Below, in pieces: positions 17,340 through 25,444 of a stretch of 64,000 nucleotides of DNA. The translations under genes were made by a program, and so were the position numbers. The stretch's first letter is position 1, and every line of letters starts with the position of its first letter. Below the pieces are notes generated by a model that saw only the letters and a program-made list of their open reading frames with translations, was not told the DNA's origin and made no database searches. The DNA is taken from the NCBI GenBank assembly GCA_028278645.1, contig JANQDZ010000039.1, positions 1 to 64,000 of the forward strand, written 5' to 3'. This stretch comes from Longimicrobiales bacterium (GTDB taxonomy: Bacteria > Gemmatimonadota > Gemmatimonadetes > Longimicrobiales > Gaopeijiaceae).

Positions 17340-17672
17340 ATGGCCAAGAGAAAACCCGACCTGCTACACGGCACCCTCGACCTCCTCATCCTGCGGTCCT
17401 TGGACCTGAGTCCCATGCATGGTTGGGCCATATCCAAGCATATCCAGGCGGTGTCCGAGGACGTGCTGGAGGTCAATCAGGGGTCCCTGTATCCTGCCCT
17501 GTATCGCCTGGAGGGGAGGGGATGGATCAAAGCGGGTTGGGAGACCACCGCAACCGGGCGGAGGGCAAAGGTCTACTCCCTTACGGGCGCGGGTCGAAAG
17601 CAGCTGGCAAGGGAAGAAAGCCAGTGGGCCGCCTTCTCTCTGGCGGTTAACCGGGTGTTGGGCACCGCGTGA
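17340..17672 (+). CDS. PadR-family transcriptional regulator
   Basis: A 110-residue winged-helix regulator with the PadR core LLHGTLDLLILRSL, MHGWAISKHIQAVS, the recognition-helix region VNQGSLYPALYRLEGRGWI and the wing TATGRRAKVYSLTGAGR. In Acidobacteriota and Gemmatimonadota such PadR genes often precede large ABC/MacB-type permeases. Here it stands alone after the ABC-2 operon, 60 bases downstream, and may be co-transcribed with it. Its target is unknown. Confidence 0.88.
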   Translation: MAKRKPDLLHGTLDLLILRSLDLSPMHGWAISKHIQAVSEDVLEVNQGSLYPALYRLEGRGWIKAGWETTATGRRAKVYSLTGAGRKQLAREESQWAAFSLAVNRVLGTA

Positions 17673-17679
17673 CAAGAAA

Positions 17680-17716
17680 AACAGGGTCCCGGGACGTTTT
17701 GCCCCAGGACCCTGTT
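17680..17716 (-). terminator. Terminator of nfuA (minus strand), possibly bidirectional
   Basis: Perfect 10-bp arms AACAGGGTCC (17680-17689) and GGACCCTGTT (17707-17716). Read on the minus strand, the hairpin runs into TTTTTCTT, a good terminator for nfuA. On the plus strand the tail is TTGATT, weaker but able to help end padR. Confidence 0.8.
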
Positions 17717-17754
17717 GATTCAGAGCGTTTGGCTCTGCCTGACTTGTGCCCGGC

Positions 17755-18336
17755 CTAATAGAAGGGGTTGTCTCCCGAGGTGTGATCGGTGACGTCATGG
17801 ACGGCCGTGATTTCGGGAACCGCCTGCCGGACCATACGCTCCACCCCTTGCTTGAGAGTCATCCGGGATAGGGCGCAGCCTTGGCAACCGCCGGCCATCT
17901 CGATGAAGACCTCGCTCCCTTTCACGTCCACCAGGACAATCTCGCCACCGTGGGCGGAAACCGCCGGGTTGACCTGGGCGTCCAGGACTTCCTTCACTTT
18001 TGTCGCTAGTTCGCCTTTTGGCTCTGCGGAGGTTTTTGGTGCCCGAGCCGCCGGTCGGATCTCGAATCCGCTTTCATTGACCCGCTCGACAAAGTCCACC
18101 GTAGCCCCTTCGAGGCGCTCTGCACTCTCAGCGGAAACCAGGACGAAGAAGTCGCCCATGTCCACTCGAACGTCGTCCTCTTCTCTGTCTCCTTCAGACA
18201 CGAGCGAAAGCTCGAACCGAGGTCCGCCGATGCCACCTTCATGTGCGGTAATCCGGAGGGCCCTCAGGTCCCCTTCGCTCTGATCGATGAAGGATCGAAC
18301 CACACTCTGAGCTCGATCGGTGATGTTCAGCTCCAT
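17755..18336 (-). CDS. nfuA: NfuA-type Fe-S cluster carrier
   Basis: Carries and delivers [4Fe-4S] clusters to apoproteins, especially under oxidative or iron stress. The 193 residues divide into an N-terminal degenerate A-type (IscA-like) domain without its cysteines (about 1-95) and a C-terminal NifU domain with the cluster ligands Cys151 and Cys154 in GGCQGCALSRMTLKQG. This matches E. coli NfuA in length, order and even the C-terminal GDNPFY ending. The ATG at 18336 is preferred over an open frame from 18639 because AAGGAG lies just upstream on the minus strand. It is divergent from glyS. Confidence 0.93.
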   Translation of the reverse strand: MELNITDRAQSVVRSFIDQSEGDLRALRITAHEGGIGGPRFELSLVSEGDREEDDVRVDMGDFFVLVSAESAERLEGATVDFVERVNESGFEIRPAARAPKTSAEPKGELATKVKEVLDAQVNPAVSAHGGEIVLVDVKGSEVFIEMAGGCQGCALSRMTLKQGVERMVRQAVPEITAVHDVTDHTSGDNPFY

Positions 18337-18595
18337 TGACTTCTCCTTACCATTTAACCGGGCCCATGCCCGTCCGCCCCCTCCTACCCACGACCGAACG
18401 TTGAGTTCAGCCTTCACCGGTATGTTCAATATCCGGGCAAATCCATGCCACGCAAGGCGTGGGCCGCAGAATCCCGGTCCGCAGGCGTCAAGGGAAGTTC
18501 GCGATACCCCAGGTTGATGTGGGGGGTTGGCGCTTCTACCTTTTTGAGCCCTTTGAGATCCCTTCCGGATGGGACCCCCGAACCAAGAACGACCC

Positions 18596-19909
18596 ATGGC
18601 CGCAAAAGACGTGATGGACAAGCTCGTATCCCTCTGCAAGAGGCGCGGATTTATTTACCAATCCTCCGAGATCTATGGGGGGACGGGCTCGGTTTGGGAT
18701 TACGGGCCTTTGGGAATCGAGCTGAAGCGGAACATCAAGGACCGATGGTGGAGCGCAATGGTTCACCAAAGGGACGATATTGAGGGGTTGGACGCTTCCA
18801 TCCTCATGCACCCCCGAGTTTGGGAGGCGTCGGGGCACGTGGAAGGCTTCACGGACCCGTTGGTGGAGTGCGGGACCTGCCACCGCCGGTTCCGGGCCGA
18901 CATGCCCGAAGTGGCGGAGGGCCAGTGTCCGGTCTGTGGGACAAAGGACACGTTCTCCGAGGCTCGCCTCTTCAACCTCATGTTCAAAACATTCATGGGG
19001 CCGGTGGAAGAAGCTGCCAACCAGGTCTATCTGAGACCGGAGACGGCTCAGGGGAGTTACGTGAACTTCCTCAACGTCCAGACGGCTGCCCGCCAAAAAG
19101 TGCCCTTTGGAATCGCCCAGATCGGGAAGGCGTTTAGAAACGAGATCACACCCGGGAACTTCATCTTCCGGACCCGGGAGTTCGAACAGATGGAGATGCA
19201 GTTCTTCGTCGAACCGGGCACGGACGAGGACTGGTTCGAGTTCTGGAAGGCGGCCCGCATGGACTGGCACGTGGAGATGGGGATCAGGAAGGAGAAACTC
19301 CGGTTCCTGGAACACGGCCCAGACGAGTTGGCCCATTACGCGAAGACCGCCTTCGACATCGAGTACGAGTATCCATTCGGCTGGAAAGAATTCGAAGGGA
19401 TCCATAACCGGACCGATTTCGACCTGTCCAGGCATCAGGAGTACTCCAAGAAGCGGCTGGAATACATCGATACCGCCTCGGGCAAACGGTTCGTTCCTTA
19501 TGTGATCGAGACCGCGGTGGGGGTCGATCGAACCCTCTTGGTGGTTCTCTGTGACGCCTACCATGAGGAGGAGGTGGAGGGTGAACAGCGGGTGGTTCTC
19601 CGCCTTGCCCCGGCCCTGGCTCCGTTGAAAGTGGCGGTCTTCCCGCTGGTGAAGAAAGACGGGTTGCCGGAGATTGCCCAGAAGCTTCACGCGGATCTCC
19701 GGGCCGCTGCAATACCCTCCTTCTATGATGCGGCCGGATCCATCGGGCGCCGTTATCGCAGGCAGGATGAGGCCGGAACCCCGTGGTGTGTGACGGTGGA
19801 CGGCCAAACCAACGAGGATGGAACGGTCACGGTACGGGATCGGGATTCTCTGGAGCAGGTCCGCGTTCCGGCCGACGGCGTCCTGACCTGGGTGAGGGAG
19901 CGGTTATAG
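18596..19909 (+). CDS. glyS: Glycyl-tRNA synthetase, dimeric type
   Basis: Charges tRNA(Gly). A 437-residue class II synthetase of the alpha-2 (eukaryote/archaea-like) type rather than the alpha-2/beta-2 type. It shows [20 protein letters not shown] near the N terminus, a zinc-binding insertion with Cys92, Cys95, Cys111 and Cys114, motif 2 [19 protein letters not shown], motif 3 [11 protein letters not shown], and a C-terminal anticodon-binding domain ([18 protein letters not shown]). The ATG at 18596 gives the usual N terminus; an ATG at 18569 would add nine residues. A strong terminator follows. Confidence 0.95.
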   Translation: MAAKDVMDKLVSLCKRRGFIYQSSEIYGGTGSVWDYGPLGIELKRNIKDRWWSAMVHQRDDIEGLDASILMHPRVWEASGHVEGFTDPLVECGTCHRRFRADMPEVAEGQCPVCGTKDTFSEARLFNLMFKTFMGPVEEAANQVYLRPETAQGSYVNFLNVQTAARQKVPFGIAQIGKAFRNEITPGNFIFRTREFEQMEMQFFVEPGTDEDWFEFWKAARMDWHVEMGIRKEKLRFLEHGPDELAHYAKTAFDIEYEYPFGWKEFEGIHNRTDFDLSRHQEYSKKRLEYIDTASGKRFVPYVIETAVGVDRTLLVVLCDAYHEEEVEGEQRVVLRLAPALAPLKVAVFPLVKKDGLPEIAQKLHADLRAAAIPSFYDAAGSIGRRYRRQDEAGTPWCVTVDGQTNEDGTVTVRDRDSLEQVRVPADGVLTWVRERL

Positions 19910-19945
19910 GAGTGCTCATCCGGCAGGTAGCGGTTGTTTGAGATA

Positions 19946-19980
19946 AGGGGGCGGCGTAAGGTTGGCCGCCCCCTATTTTG
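19946..19980 (+). terminator. Rho-independent terminator of glyS
   Basis: AGGGGGCGGC (19946-19955) pairs perfectly with GCCGCCCCCT (19965-19974) around a 9-base loop, followed by ATTTTG. It is a strong GC hairpin ending glyS. Confidence 0.88.
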
Positions 19981-20052
19981 TTGATCGTGCGAGACAGTGA
20001 GACAGCGCCCTTCGGCGCGACAGTGGCTCCCCTAGTGTCGAGGAAGGCCGAT

Positions 20053-21258
20053 ATGGTTTTCGAGCGTGGACGGAACTCCGGTTTTTGTTTCCTTCTGACT
20101 GGGCTCTTGATGCCTCTCTTCGCCTGCGGAGAAGGAGGAAACGACCGGCCGGAAGCCGCCGTTTCGGAGGGGCGGGCCGTCCAAGAGCCGGAGATGTGGA
20201 GGCTGGCCCAAGCGCCTTTCCTGGAGATCGGGGTCCGGGAAGGTGAAGACGCATACCAACTTCACCGGGTCCATGGTTCGGTCCTGCTGGAGGACGGCCA
20301 GGTAGTGGTGTTGAATGGGGGCTCGCAGGAGCTCCGTTTTTTTGATTCTGAGGGTCGTTTCCTTCACTCCGTAGGTGGGAGGGGTGAGGGGCCTGGAGAA
20401 TTCAGGTCCCCGGCCGGTCTTCGGCGGGCGGCCGACGGGGGGTTCCAGGTTTGGGACCAAAGCCTATTGAGGGTCTCAAACTTTGCAGAGGACGGGACTT
20501 TCCAGGATCTCCAGACGCTCCTAGCCACGCGAGAAGAGATGTTTCCCGGGGACGACTGGCTCCTTGGCCAGGACTGGATCGTGAGCCCGGTCCCTCCGGG
20601 AGCCCGGGGCCCCATCCGTGCGGCCGTGGAAGCTCTACCATCCCCTGATTCCGTGGGCACCCTCCGGATCCTGCGGGTGACGGATCAGGGTCGGATCTGG
20701 AGCCCTCGCCAACGGCCGCCAACCGATGATCCGGTGGAGTGGGAAGTGTTTGACTTCGATGGGAACCAGGTAGCCCAGGTGACCACCCCTCCCCGATTCC
20801 TACCCCATGAGATCGGTGAGGACTATCTCACTGGCTTGTTCCTGGACGACGTTGACGTGAACTACGTCAGGATCTACCGACTGGAGAAGCCCGAGGGGAG
20901 CCCGCCTGGCCCAGGCCTGGATCGGACGGTGGTGGAGTCTTCCAGCTTGGAACCAGCCATCTCGAGCCCTGCCCCCTCCGATTCCGTCATGGCAGACATC
21001 CGGTCTTTGGTGAAAGTCATGGCCTCTCTTCAGGAGATCAACTACTCCGAACACTACACCTACACCACGGACGTCGATGCTCTCATCGCCGACCCCCGAA
21101 ACCGGAAACCCCCCGACCTGGAAATAGACATTCTGTTCGCTGGGGAGAGCGGGTGGGCCGGGCAGGTGAGCCACCCCGAGAGTGGGGGACGCTGCCTCTT
21201 GGCGTACGGGTTCTACGTCCCAATGGGATGGCAGCCAGGAGCGATTATCTGTATCTGA
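20053..21258 (+). CDS. Beta-propeller lipoprotein with a pilin-like C-terminal domain
   Basis: A 401-residue exported lipoprotein. The signal MVFERGRNSGFCFLLTGLL leads to a lipobox (LFAC, Cys near residue 24). Residues about 50-300 form a 6-bladed/NHL-like propeller (LRFFDSEGRFLHSVGGRGEG, FRSPAGLRRAADGGFQVWD), a class abundant in Gemmatimonadota. The last roughly 90 residues differ: MADIRSLVKVMASLQEINY and YTYTTDVDAL, then GWAGQVSH and two late cysteines, resemble the globular head of type IV pilins. The ATG at 20053 is chosen because AGGAAGG (20041-20047) precedes it. Role unknown; a surface sensor or binding protein is plausible. Confidence 0.75.
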   Translation: MVFERGRNSGFCFLLTGLLMPLFACGEGGNDRPEAAVSEGRAVQEPEMWRLAQAPFLEIGVREGEDAYQLHRVHGSVLLEDGQVVVLNGGSQELRFFDSEGRFLHSVGGRGEGPGEFRSPAGLRRAADGGFQVWDQSLLRVSNFAEDGTFQDLQTLLATREEMFPGDDWLLGQDWIVSPVPPGARGPIRAAVEALPSPDSVGTLRILRVTDQGRIWSPRQRPPTDDPVEWEVFDFDGNQVAQVTTPPRFLPHEIGEDYLTGLFLDDVDVNYVRIYRLEKPEGSPPGPGLDRTVVESSSLEPAISSPAPSDSVMADIRSLVKVMASLQEINYSEHYTYTTDVDALIADPRNRKPPDLEIDILFAGESGWAGQVSHPESGGRCLLAYGFYVPMGWQPGAIICI

Positions 21259-21375
21259 GGCTCGCCGGGGCCCAAAATACCCAGGGGCCTTCGTCTGCTC
21301 CCGACGTTGACCGGGTTCTCTTCAACCAGCACCTTGGCCGGTTCAGGAATCAAGCTTTCCAGCTAGGAGGGATGC

Positions 21376-22827
21376 GTGGCGTCCAAGTCCGAGGTCTTCA
21401 GCTCTCGTTGGGGGATGCTCCTGGCCATGCTCGGCATGGCGGTGGGAACTGGGAATATCTGGAGGTTTCCTCGGATCGCTGCCTCCAACGGTGGGGGCTC
21501 TTTCCTGGTGGCGTGGGCGGTGTTCCTCCTTCTGTGGTCGGTTCCGCTCCTGATCCTCGAGTTCGGAATGGGGAAGGGGACGCGGAAAGGCACGGTTGGG
21601 GCGTTTGCCAAGACACTGGGCCCGAAGTTCGGATGGATGGGGGCCTGGGTAGCGTGGACAGCCACCGCCATCATGTTCTACTACAGCGTCGTGATGGGGT
21701 GGACGATTCGGTTCTTCTGGGCCACGATCACCAAGGAAATCCCCACCGAGGTGCCCGGCGCTTTCTGGGAAAGCTTCGCGGGAACGAACTCCGCCCTGAT
21801 TACCCACCTCATCGCCATGGCGCTCGGGGTTTTTGTAGTCTCGAAGGGCGTGAAGGGGATCGAGAAGGCTGCCAAGATCCTGATTCCCAGTCTCATCGTC
21901 CTGGTCATAGTCCTGGCGATCAAAGCCCTTACCCTCCCCGGTTCGGGCCGTGGGCTGGCCTTCCTCTTCACCCCTGATTGGGCCGAGTTGGGGAACTACC
22001 GGCTTTGGCTGGAAGCTCTCACACAAAACGCATGGGATACGGGCGCCGGTTGGGGGCTCGCTTTGACCTACGCCGTCTACATGCGACAGAGGGAAGACAC
22101 GGCCCTGAATGCCTTTGTCATCGGCTTCGGGAACAACTCCATGTCCCTCCTGGCTGGGATCATGGTGTTGTGTACCGTCTTCTCCATCATGCCGGACGCC
22201 TACGGGACGATCGTGGGGGCTGGAAACGAAGGTTTGACGTTCATCTGGGTCCCGCAGCTCTTCGCTCAGATCCCTTGGGGTCAGTTCTTCATGGCCATTT
22301 TTTTCATGGCTCTGGTATTCGCCGCTTGGACCAGCCTGGTTTCCATGATCGAGCTGGCAAGCAGGATCCTCCAGGACATGGGCCTCACCCGGGGGCGGGC
22401 CATCGGAATCGTGGGCGTGGCGGGCCTCCTCTGCGGTGTTCCCAGCGCCCTCAACATGGCCGTATTCCAGAACCAGGATTGGGTGTGGGGAGTCGGGCTC
22501 ATGCTTTCGGGCTTCTTCTTCGCCGTGGCTGTCCTCAAGTACGGGGTCACGGAGTGGAGGGAGACCTTCATCAACACCGGCCACTCTGACATCCGTGTGG
22601 GTCGGTGGTGGGACTGGGCCATCCGCCTTGTAGTGGTGGAGGCGGTGGTCCTGATGGTGTGGATGCTCCTCCAATCCCGGGGGCAAGACTGGCGGGAAAC
22701 CTGGACCCTCTTCTCCAACTACAATATCGGTTCCGTCCTGATTCAGTGGGCCATCGTCCTGGCGGTCCTCATGGGGCTGAACCGATTCCTGGTCCAGAGG
22801 TCTCTTGCCGGAGACGAGTCGGGGTAG
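21376..22827 (+). CDS. Sodium-dependent transporter of the NSS (SNF) family
   Basis: A 483-residue inner-membrane symporter with about 11-12 helices of the LeuT fold, importing amino acids with sodium. It shows AVGTGNIWRFPRIAASNGGG in helix 1, the unwound substrate and sodium region, and the conserved FYYSVVMGWTIRFFW of helix 3. The start is GTG 21376 with AGGAGG about five bases upstream. MetP-type NSS proteins usually have a tiny MetS partner beside them; none is seen next to this gene, but a candidate lies at 55822-55935. The location among secreted peptidases suggests uptake of released amino acids. Confidence 0.9.
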   Translation: MASKSEVFSSRWGMLLAMLGMAVGTGNIWRFPRIAASNGGGSFLVAWAVFLLLWSVPLLILEFGMGKGTRKGTVGAFAKTLGPKFGWMGAWVAWTATAIMFYYSVVMGWTIRFFWATITKEIPTEVPGAFWESFAGTNSALITHLIAMALGVFVVSKGVKGIEKAAKILIPSLIVLVIVLAIKALTLPGSGRGLAFLFTPDWAELGNYRLWLEALTQNAWDTGAGWGLALTYAVYMRQREDTALNAFVIGFGNNSMSLLAGIMVLCTVFSIMPDAYGTIVGAGNEGLTFIWVPQLFAQIPWGQFFMAIFFMALVFAAWTSLVSMIELASRILQDMGLTRGRAIGIVGVAGLLCGVPSALNMAVFQNQDWVWGVGLMLSGFFFAVAVLKYGVTEWRETFINTGHSDIRVGRWWDWAIRLVVVEAVVLMVWMLLQSRGQDWRETWTLFSNYNIGSVLIQWAIVLAVLMGLNRFLVQRSLAGDESG

Positions 22828-22831
22828 GTTG

Positions 22832-22872
22832 CCTCTTTAGGTAAGAGGTGGATGGTCCCGGAGCCGGGTTTT
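22832..22872 (+). terminator. Weak hairpins after the NSS transporter gene
   Basis: CCTCTT/AAGAGG (22832-22837 and 22843-22848) forms a 6-bp stem. A second small CCCGG/CCGGG hairpin ends at 22868 and is followed by TTTT. Together they could end the transporter transcript where it converges with guaD. Confidence 0.4.
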
Positions 22873-23341
22873 AGTACTCGGTCCGATCGGGCTTACGCTT
22901 CCACTTCTCCATGATCTCCTTGCCCTCGTCTCGGAGAGCTTGGGAGCTCTGGATACTTCTGGCTTCCCAAGGCAAAACCAACTCCTGGGCTATGAGGGCG
23001 TCGTCAAACCCGATGGCCCTGGCGTCCTCGGCATCCGTGGCAAACACCACCCTGGGGATCCGGGCCCAGTAGATGGCCGCCAGGCACATGGGGCAGGGTT
23101 CACAGCTACTGTACAGGACCGTGTCCTCGAGAACGTGGGTTCCGATGTGGTTGGCAGCCTCCCGAATTGCCAGGATCTCAGCGTGGGCCGTGGGGTCCCG
23201 CTTTTCCACCACGCGGTTCCATCCCTCACCCACAACTTCCCCGTTTCGCACGATCAGAGCGCCGAACGGGCCGGCCGTGCTGGAAAGCGAATGTTCTTCA
23301 GCCAGGGCGATGGCTTTTCTGAGGAAGTCGAGATCGTCCAT
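22871..23341 (-). CDS. guaD: Guanine deaminase, small cytidine-deaminase-fold type
   Basis: Converts guanine to xanthine and ammonia in purine salvage. A 156-residue CDA-fold enzyme with zinc ligands His53, Cys83 and Cys86 and catalytic Glu55 in HAEIL and PCPMC. Length, ligand positions, GFDDALI and the C-terminal EY ending match Bacillus subtilis GuaD, a domain-swapped dimer; this argues against tRNA adenosine deaminase TadA. The ATG at 23341 has no clear ribosome binding site; an in-frame ATG at 23419 adds 26 residues and lies within a GC hairpin. It converges with the NSS gene. Confidence 0.85.
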   Translation of the reverse strand: MDDLDFLRKAIALAEEHSLSSTAGPFGALIVRNGEVVGEGWNRVVEKRDPTAHAEILAIREAANHIGTHVLEDTVLYSSCEPCPMCLAAIYWARIPRVVFATDAEDARAIGFDDALIAQELVLPWEARSIQSSQALRDEGKEIMEKWKRKPDRTEY

Positions 23342-23388
23342 GAAAAAATGATGGCTTACGGAGAGTCTCTTTTCCAGGGGAACGCTAA

Positions 23389-23417
23389 GCGCCCCGAGGC
23401 TCGATGCCCCGGGGCGC
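23389..23417. terminator. GC-rich hairpin between the M14 gene and guaD
   Basis: GCGCCCCG (23389-23396) pairs with CGGGGCGC (23410-23417). No T tract follows on the minus strand. It may end M14 transcripts or act as a leader structure for guaD; the sequence does not decide. Confidence 0.4.
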
Positions 23418-23479
23418 ATTTCAGGTTTTGGCGACGAACCGTTCTCAATCGGTCTCGGAAATGACCACCAAACGTGCCG

Positions 23480-25270
23480 TCAACGATAGTAGCGGTTGGG
23501 CTCGTACGCGTTGAAGGGCCTCACCAGGATCCCCGGGATGTCAGCCTTCTTCATCACCCGGTAAATGGGAATGGGCCGGCCCTGGTTCGCCTGCTCAATC
23601 TGCCGCTCCAAACGGGCACCCATCTGGGCCCGTTGGTCCGGCGTGAGGTTGGCGAGCCTCTCTTCCAACTGGGCCCTCTGTTCCGCCATTGCCTCGGCGG
23701 AAGGCGTCACCTGGACCACGTTATCCAAATACCCCCAGGTGACGAGGTTGTCATTGGTCGTGGGCTCCAGCAGGTAGCTGATGAGGTTCGAACTGGCCTG
23801 GCCACTGGGAATGAAGAAGGATCCGGCGGGGAGCGACACGGTCTCGGTTCGCCTTTCGGCCGTGACCGACTTCAGATAGTGGGCTTGGAAGTACTGATCG
23901 TGGGTGACCTCCGTGGCATACCAAGTCTCAACCTCCAACTCCACCGGCTCGGTGGTCCGCTTCACCGAGATGTCATGCTGGAGGAGGAGGGGGACCACCT
24001 TCGCCAACGAATTCGGGATTAAATAACCCCACGGGCGGGTGACGGTCTCCGTCGGTGCCCACTTGGTGAGGATCGGCCCTTCAACCAGCTCGAATTCCCC
24101 ATCCGATCCTCTGCCACCTGCCCTGTACCAGAACTGTTCCCGATGCTTTTCAACCTGCTCGTAGGCGATAGGGATCTGGTCATTGTCGGAGTCGTCGTTC
24201 CCACGAGCGATAGCGTCCGCACGGGCTTGGGCCACCACTGCTCTGACTTTCTCCGGGTTGGTAGCCGCGTATCTGATGAGCTCCCTCTGACCGATGTACT
24301 CACCTCTCACCTGATGCCGATATCTCTCCTCTTGGGGGATCTCCACCACCCGGGTGCCGTTGTCCACTACCCGGTGGCTTCCGCTGGGCGTTTCGAAGAG
24401 AAAGCCCAGCGTGTTGGCCAACGTGCCGTAGACGTGCTGCTTCCTCGGTTCCACGGAGGTGGGCGACCAGCCGACCTCACCGTTCGGCAACTGCCGGGCC
24501 CCGGAGTACCAGAATCCATCGTAATCTTCCGCCTGGAGAGCCGCCCGGATCTGCGGCATGATCTCCTCGTTCCCGAGCCGCATGATGTTCGGGTCCCCAG
24601 CCGGGTTCATGTTTGTCTGGAAGGTAAGGGTGTAGGGCGCGGAGCCTCCGTGGTGCGTATCCACAAAGATGTCCGGCCGCCAGTCGTAGATGATTTTTGT
24701 GACCAGGGCTTGGATCTCCTGGGACTCCAACTTCAGGTAGTCCCGGTTCATGTCGAAGCCTTCGTCGTTGGTCCGGCGCCGGACCTCCGCACCATCGGGG
24801 TTGATGGTCGGCACCACCAACACCACCACGTCGTCCAAGAGAGGATTCAGGTCGCCCATGACCAGGTCCCGCATGATCTCCATGGCGGCGTCCTTACCGG
24901 CCACCTCCCCACCGTGGACGTTGTTCACGATCAGGACCACCGGTTTGTCCGAGTAGGCCAGGTCGGCCTTCTGGAATACGGGTGGGTTGGAGAGGATGGC
25001 CATGACCACGTCCCGACCTCCGAGGGTCTCCGTGATCTTCACCACGTTCATCAGTTCGGTCCGGGATTCGAGCTCATAAACGAACTCCATCAACGGACCG
25101 TAGAGCGTGCCGCCCTCTTGATAGTCCACGGCCTCGGCCGGGGCGTGGAGCCACTCCTGGGCATGGATATGCCCGCCGTGGCCGCTGAAGACGGGGAGGG
25201 ATAGTAGGACCGCCGTTACGCAGAGTGAGGCGAGCCGCTGGATGCTGTTTTGGATCATTCTAAAGGGCAT
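23480..25270 (-). CDS. Secreted M14 zinc carboxypeptidase-like protein
   Basis: A 596-residue exported metallopeptidase. A signal peptide (about 1-37, ending HIHAQ) precedes the M14 domain. Zinc ligands are His119 and Glu122 (HGGE) and a His in DTHHGG (206 or 207), with the general base Glu293 in LFETPSGS. All catalytic parts are therefore present. The C-terminal third is Gln/Glu-rich and has no named domain. The start at 25270 is supported by AGGAGGAG upstream on the minus strand. It is divergent from the tricorn gene and probably part of extracellular or periplasmic peptide degradation. Confidence 0.88.
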   Translation of the reverse strand: MPFRMIQNSIQRLASLCVTAVLLSLPVFSGHGGHIHAQEWLHAPAEAVDYQEGGTLYGPLMEFVYELESRTELMNVVKITETLGGRDVVMAILSNPPVFQKADLAYSDKPVVLIVNNVHGGEVAGKDAAMEIMRDLVMGDLNPLLDDVVVLVVPTINPDGAEVRRRTNDEGFDMNRDYLKLESQEIQALVTKIIYDWRPDIFVDTHHGGSAPYTLTFQTNMNPAGDPNIMRLGNEEIMPQIRAALQAEDYDGFWYSGARQLPNGEVGWSPTSVEPRKQHVYGTLANTLGFLFETPSGSHRVVDNGTRVVEIPQEERYRHQVRGEYIGQRELIRYAATNPEKVRAVVAQARADAIARGNDDSDNDQIPIAYEQVEKHREQFWYRAGGRGSDGEFELVEGPILTKWAPTETVTRPWGYLIPNSLAKVVPLLLQHDISVKRTTEPVELEVETWYATEVTHDQYFQAHYLKSVTAERRTETVSLPAGSFFIPSGQASSNLISYLLEPTTNDNLVTWGYLDNVVQVTPSAEAMAEQRAQLEERLANLTPDQRAQMGARLERQIEQANQGRPIPIYRVMKKADIPGILVRPFNAYEPNRYYR

Positions 25271-25444
25271 TTCAAGCTCCTCCTGGAGTCACTTTCCTCG
25301 GAGACCACCAATATCCTTGGGGCGAGAAGGTAGTGAAATGGGCACCGGGGGGCACTCCCTCCGGAACCTTCGTGGCAGCGATGTCGGTCCGGCCGTACCT
25401 TAACGCCGTTCCCTGACTGGATCCGCCACACCGTGGAGACGACC

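Noticed and set aside
18536-19807. A 423-residue open frame antisense to glyS
   Set aside because: glyS is unambiguous on the plus strand; the antisense product shows no recognisable features.
21343-22686. A 447-residue open frame antisense to the NSS transporter gene
   Set aside because: The opposite strand encodes a clear transporter. The antisense product is His/Pro/Glu-rich with no family resemblance, a common shadow in GC-rich DNA.
22871-23341. tRNA adenosine deaminase TadA as the identity of the small deaminase
   Set aside because: Length of 156, exact positions of zinc ligands, GFDD and the C-terminal EY fit guanine deaminase better.
23389-23417. The GC hairpin before guaD as another copy of the 56-kb repeat element
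   Set aside because: It shares neither the core nor the arms of copies A, B and C; it is an unrelated hairpin.
24143-25204. A 353-residue open frame antisense to the M14 gene
   Set aside because: It is the shadow of a gene with intact zinc-binding motifs; its composition is Val/His/Asp-rich without any domain.
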